Shown piece by piece: positions 7,001 through 8,606 of a stretch of DNA of 8,606 bases (position 1 is the stretch's first letter; each line of letters opens with the position of its first letter). The notes under the pieces are model-generated. The model ran no database searches and had not been told where the DNA came from. It saw only the letters and a list, made by a program, of their open reading frames with translations. The stretch is from the NCBI GenBank assembly GCA_050739575.1, contig JBOIBN010000084.1:1-8606 (forward strand), in the 5' to 3' direction. The stretch comes from JBOIBN01 sp050739575. GTDB taxonomy: Bacteria > Pseudomonadota > Gammaproteobacteria > JAKDMP01. The translations under genes and the position numbers were made by a program.

Positions 7001-7814
7001 GGCGCAGATCAAGCCGCCGCATTTCTCCGAGGCGATCACGCCGACACCGGACCTCGTCGTCATCGGCGAGGAGCAGGCGCAGGCCGGACCACCCTGGCAA
7101 CTCAGCGCGCGGTTGACCGTAAGCCTCGGCGACCACGTGCGCTTCAGTGGCTACGGACTCGATGCGCGCGTCGGCGGCGCCATAACGATTCACGAAAGGC
7201 CCGGCAAACTCACCACCGCGACCGGCGAACTCAAGATCATCGACGGCGAATACAAGGCCTATGGACAGGATCTCAAGATCGAACGCGGGCGCCTGCTTTT
7301 CAGCGGCGGCCCGATCGCCAATCCCGGTCTCGACATCCGCGCCACCCGTACCGTCGGTCTGGTCACGGCCGGGCTTGCGGTTGGCGGGACGCTGCGCAAT
7401 CCCAGCCTGCGTGTTTTCTCCAACCCGTCGATGTCACAATCCGACGCGCTCGCCTACCTTCTTTTCGGTCACGGTATGCAGCAGACCAGCAGTTCACAGC
7501 AGAACACCGTGAACAGTGCTGCCAACGCCATCGGACTTGCTGGCGGAACCTACATCGTCAAATCGCTCGGCAAGCACGTGGGCGTGGATACGGTCACCGT
7601 CGAAAATGCCAGCGAATACACCAACAACGCGAACCAGGCGTCGCTGTTTCTGGGCAAATATCTCAATCCGCGCCTGTACGTCAGCTACGGCATCGGGCTC
7701 TATGCGCCGATCAACCTGCTGCGCGTGCGCTATACCCTGAGTCGCCACTGGGCGCTCCAGGCCGAATCCGGGAGCATCAGCGGCGCCGACATCCTCTTCA
7801 ACATCGAGTACTGA
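4092..7814 (+). CDS. tamB: TamB, translocation and assembly module inner-membrane protein
   Basis: TamB is anchored in the inner membrane and spans the periplasm as a long beta-rich groove that meets TamA; related AsmA-like proteins are linked to lipid transport. At 1240 residues it matches the family (E. coli about 1259). One N-terminal membrane helix (about 5-26, YWILLGFVALVAIVV) is followed by a long stretch of repeated short beta segments (many LDL, DLA and GxL patterns), then the conserved C-terminal DUF490 region from about 880 to 1240. The latter includes SQSDALAYLLFGH (1115-1127) and LNPRLYVSYGIGLY before an aromatic C-terminus (NIEY). Two cysteines, C689 and C699 (SCW and FCL), may form a periplasmic disulfide. 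The start is GTG 4092, overlapping the tamA stop as GTGA. There is no good ribosome site of its own, so translation is probably coupled to tamA. Confidence 0.96.
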   Translation: MKLRYWILLGFVALVAIVVAGAAVLLETEAGLRVAASIAESHSGGALQIGAVHGKLAGPLTLERVRLTLPDAVIQVRHLELDWHPGSLAGRTLRVAWLHGEGVRITPRPGEGLSQGLPQQITLPLHIIVPEAHFRSIVVNTPANPLQLARLGFALDASSARIQLSKLLAQGPRAAFAGELRVDPYGDWPVHAALASTLDLQAYPPIAGRTRLDGTLRGKLELQQSLIKPFDARLDATVSALFDTPHLQGTLHIARLDPHTLDPAWPELQANADLGLAGTLERFHIKGKVDLAAPEPYAVNLDLGAGIDGKRIRIDHLDLALAGQSDRVALSGTVNAGETPSADLVLQWRDLTWPLLEPKPTVTAAAGEAHLKGNLDGWALAGKTLLQTGDLPQGSWTFGAHGDRKTLMFESLDGKWLGGTIAAQGSAELEGARPFRLTARVRNMQLHTLSKRFNGQAGFDLAASGKLEPLQARLQVTNLDGRLQGRRVKGNADLAYADDTINLRTLTLAVGVNRFDAEGRWGRSTNLKWRVQAPKLDEVAAGLGGSLDAHGTVTGARAAPRIKAELAGEKLHWNDLAVARAHVQADVDLATHTARMLDVHVEGLERGDLNITQLDAKLDGPPTSQHFLITVSGNEGDVRLAGSGRLDHGRWVGELAEGSLVPARGPRFDLAQPAALTFARNKMQLDKSCWRGSRDASFCLAAASGAKGWQASLDLQRLPLDLADPWLSGGQALAGEMDANFTATGGAGKLKVQAEAHTKQASISRSFAGKTESLKFDNVALNAQIDNVNAKASLVATLAGGGTLNLTADIPWRAHTEPAGQLHLVAHLRDLSGLGALSDAVSKVAGRLDADFTVSGSLDAPEFAGDIRLTQAAATLTQFGTQMQDGDIVLTGAGAGVRIEGKLKDGHGGGLDLNGDLERGANEWALAAQIEGKNFHAANMPEARVVVNPDLKLRIKGYDVALVGTVAVPTAQIKPPHFSEAITPTPDLVVIGEEQAQAGPPWQLSARLTVSLGDHVRFSGYGLDARVGGAITIHERPGKLTTATGELKIIDGEYKAYGQDLKIERGRLLFSGGPIANPGLDIRATRTVGLVTAGLAVGGTLRNPSLRVFSNPSMSQSDALAYLLFGHGMQQTSSSQQNTVNSAANAIGLAGGTYIVKSLGKHVGVDTVTVENASEYTNNANQASLFLGKYLNPRLYVSYGIGLYAPINLLRVRYTLSRHWALQAESGSISGADILFNIEY

Positions 7815-7920
7815 CACCAATTTCAGTGCCACCATGCATGACTGGACATGGGCGTTCCCGGCGTCACGCCATTCGAATGAAACCCCGTGGAAGCGCCCTC
7901 GACGAACGTACCAGCCCCCG

Positions 7921-7948
7921 TTGCAAATGCAATCAATTTGACTATAAT
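7921..7948 (+). promoter_or_regulatory. Sigma-70 promoter of the Crp/Fnr-family gene, with a dyad over the -35
   Basis: TTGCAA (7921-7926, 4 of 6) and an exact TATAAT (7943-7948) are 16 bases apart. Transcription would begin near 7955, leaving a leader of about 70 bases before the ATG at 8027. The -35 is embedded in a perfect inverted repeat TTGCA-AA-TGCAA (7921-7932), which could be a regulator site, perhaps for self-control. The rest of 7815-8026 shows no gene, and I see no clear tamB terminator: there are short GC-rich inverted repeats but no following T run. Confidence 0.6.
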
Positions 7949-8026
7949 TTCAGCACGCCATTCCGGATTAATATTTCCCGGAATTCAGTGCCGAGCGTTC
8001 TCATTCAGCTTATAGGGGGAAAGGGC

Positions 8027-8606
8027 ATGACCACCCAGCTCACGCCGAAAGACAACCGCCGCTGGCCGCGCTGCCCTCGGCTGATTACGAAAGGATACTG
8101 CCGCAACTCGAACCGTATCCCTTGCGGCTCGCAGAGGTTCTTCACAGATCGGGCCAGCCGATGCATCACGTTTACTTTCCCCTGGATGCGATCATTTCAA
8201 TGATTTACCTGATGAAAAACGGCGACTCGACCGAAGTCGGCGTGATCGGTTGCGAGGGCATGGCGGGGATTTCGCTGTTCATGGGCGGAGAAACGACGCC
8301 GAACGACACCGTTGTACAGCATGCCGGCCATTCCTACCGCATGGGCGCAGACGCGATCAATCGTGAGTTCCATCGCGGGGGCACATTGCAGGATGTGTTG
8401 CTCCGCTACACCCTGGCTTACGTGACCCAGATATCCCAGACCGCCGTATGCAACCGTCATCACTCGGTGGATGAGCAGATCTGTTGCTGGCTGCTGCGAA
8501 GCATTGACCGGCTGCCTTCCAACGAGGTGCACATGACCCACGATCTGATCGCTCTCATGCTCGGCGTGCGCCGCGAAGGTGTCACGCGGACGCTCGGCCA
8601 TTTGGT
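8027..8606 (+). CDS. Crp/Fnr-family transcriptional regulator, frameshifted near the start and cut by the window end
   Basis: The protein combines a cyclic-nucleotide-binding-like sensor fold with a C-terminal Crp-type helix-turn-helix. The sensor region reads HHVYFPLDAIISMIYLMKNG, then EVGVIGCEGMAGISLFMGGE. The HTH region reads MTHDLIALMLGVRREGVTRT (from 8533). The ATG at 8027 has a strong AGGGGGA ribosome site (8014-8020) and a good promoter, but it opens a different frame: MTTQLTPKDNR is followed by nonsense that stops at 8203. The family sequence resumes in another frame at 8062 (LAALPSADYERILPQLEP). Restoring one base between 8057 and 8062 joins them as NRLLAALP. No usable start exists in the long frame upstream. 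Either the gene is broken or a base is missing from the assembly. About 193 residues are present after correction, and the end of the HTH domain lies beyond the window. The effector is unknown; the residues for cAMP binding are not evident. Confidence 0.85.

Noticed and set aside
7815..7920. A rho-independent terminator after tamB
   Set aside because: Only short inverted repeats such as GGCGT/ACGCC are present, with no T run; not supported.
6860..8203. A 447-codon plus-strand frame overlapping the end of tamB
   Set aside because: It is an out-of-frame shadow of tamB that happens to run into the frameshifted first codons of the Crp/Fnr gene.
8197..8601. A 134-codon minus-strand frame at the right end
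   Set aside because: It is antisense to the well-recognised sensor and HTH parts of the Crp/Fnr-family protein.

Overview
The window looks like a chromosomal stretch from a GC-rich proteobacterium, most likely a gammaproteobacterium or betaproteobacterium. This rests on a phenylalanine hydroxylase/pterin dehydratase pair, a complete tamA-tamB pair for outer-membrane assembly (so a diderm cell), and two intergenic repeat types that I recall from genomes of these classes. I cannot place it more precisely from sequence alone.

Layout. Bases 1-215 hold no convincing gene. They form a densely folded repeat with a 12-base palindrome and four hairpins. Bases 245-523 (minus) encode a small two-helix membrane protein of unknown function, about 43% GC against roughly 63-65% in the large genes, followed by about 170 bases of similarly AT-richer non-coding DNA. 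Bases 698-2042 (minus) are the aromatic amino acid pair: phhA (phenylalanine 4-hydroxylase), then phhB (4a-hydroxytetrahydrobiopterin dehydratase). They are separated by 187 bases that are mostly a palindromic dispersed repeat. PhhA hydroxylates phenylalanine to tyrosine with a pterin cofactor and PhhB helps recycle that cofactor. A candidate sigma-70 promoter lies upstream of phhA, with a perfect dyad over its -10 and start site.

Bases 2043-2319 separate the divergent phhA and tamA genes and hold the control elements for both. Bases 2320-7814 (plus) are tamA and tamB, overlapping by four bases (GTGA). Together they encode an Omp85-family barrel in the outer membrane and a long periplasm-spanning partner anchored in the inner membrane. 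Bases 7815-8026 contain a good sigma-70 promoter with an exact TATAAT. From 8027 to the window end lies a Crp/Fnr-family regulator that appears to carry a one-base frameshift about 11 codons in and is cut off by the window edge.

Most of the window is ordinary chromosomal gene content. I found no new defence system, CRISPR array, transposase or RNA gene. The points worth a second look are the frameshifted regulator, the operator-like dyad at the phhA promoter, the folded repeats, the low-GC orphan gene and the unclear tamA start.
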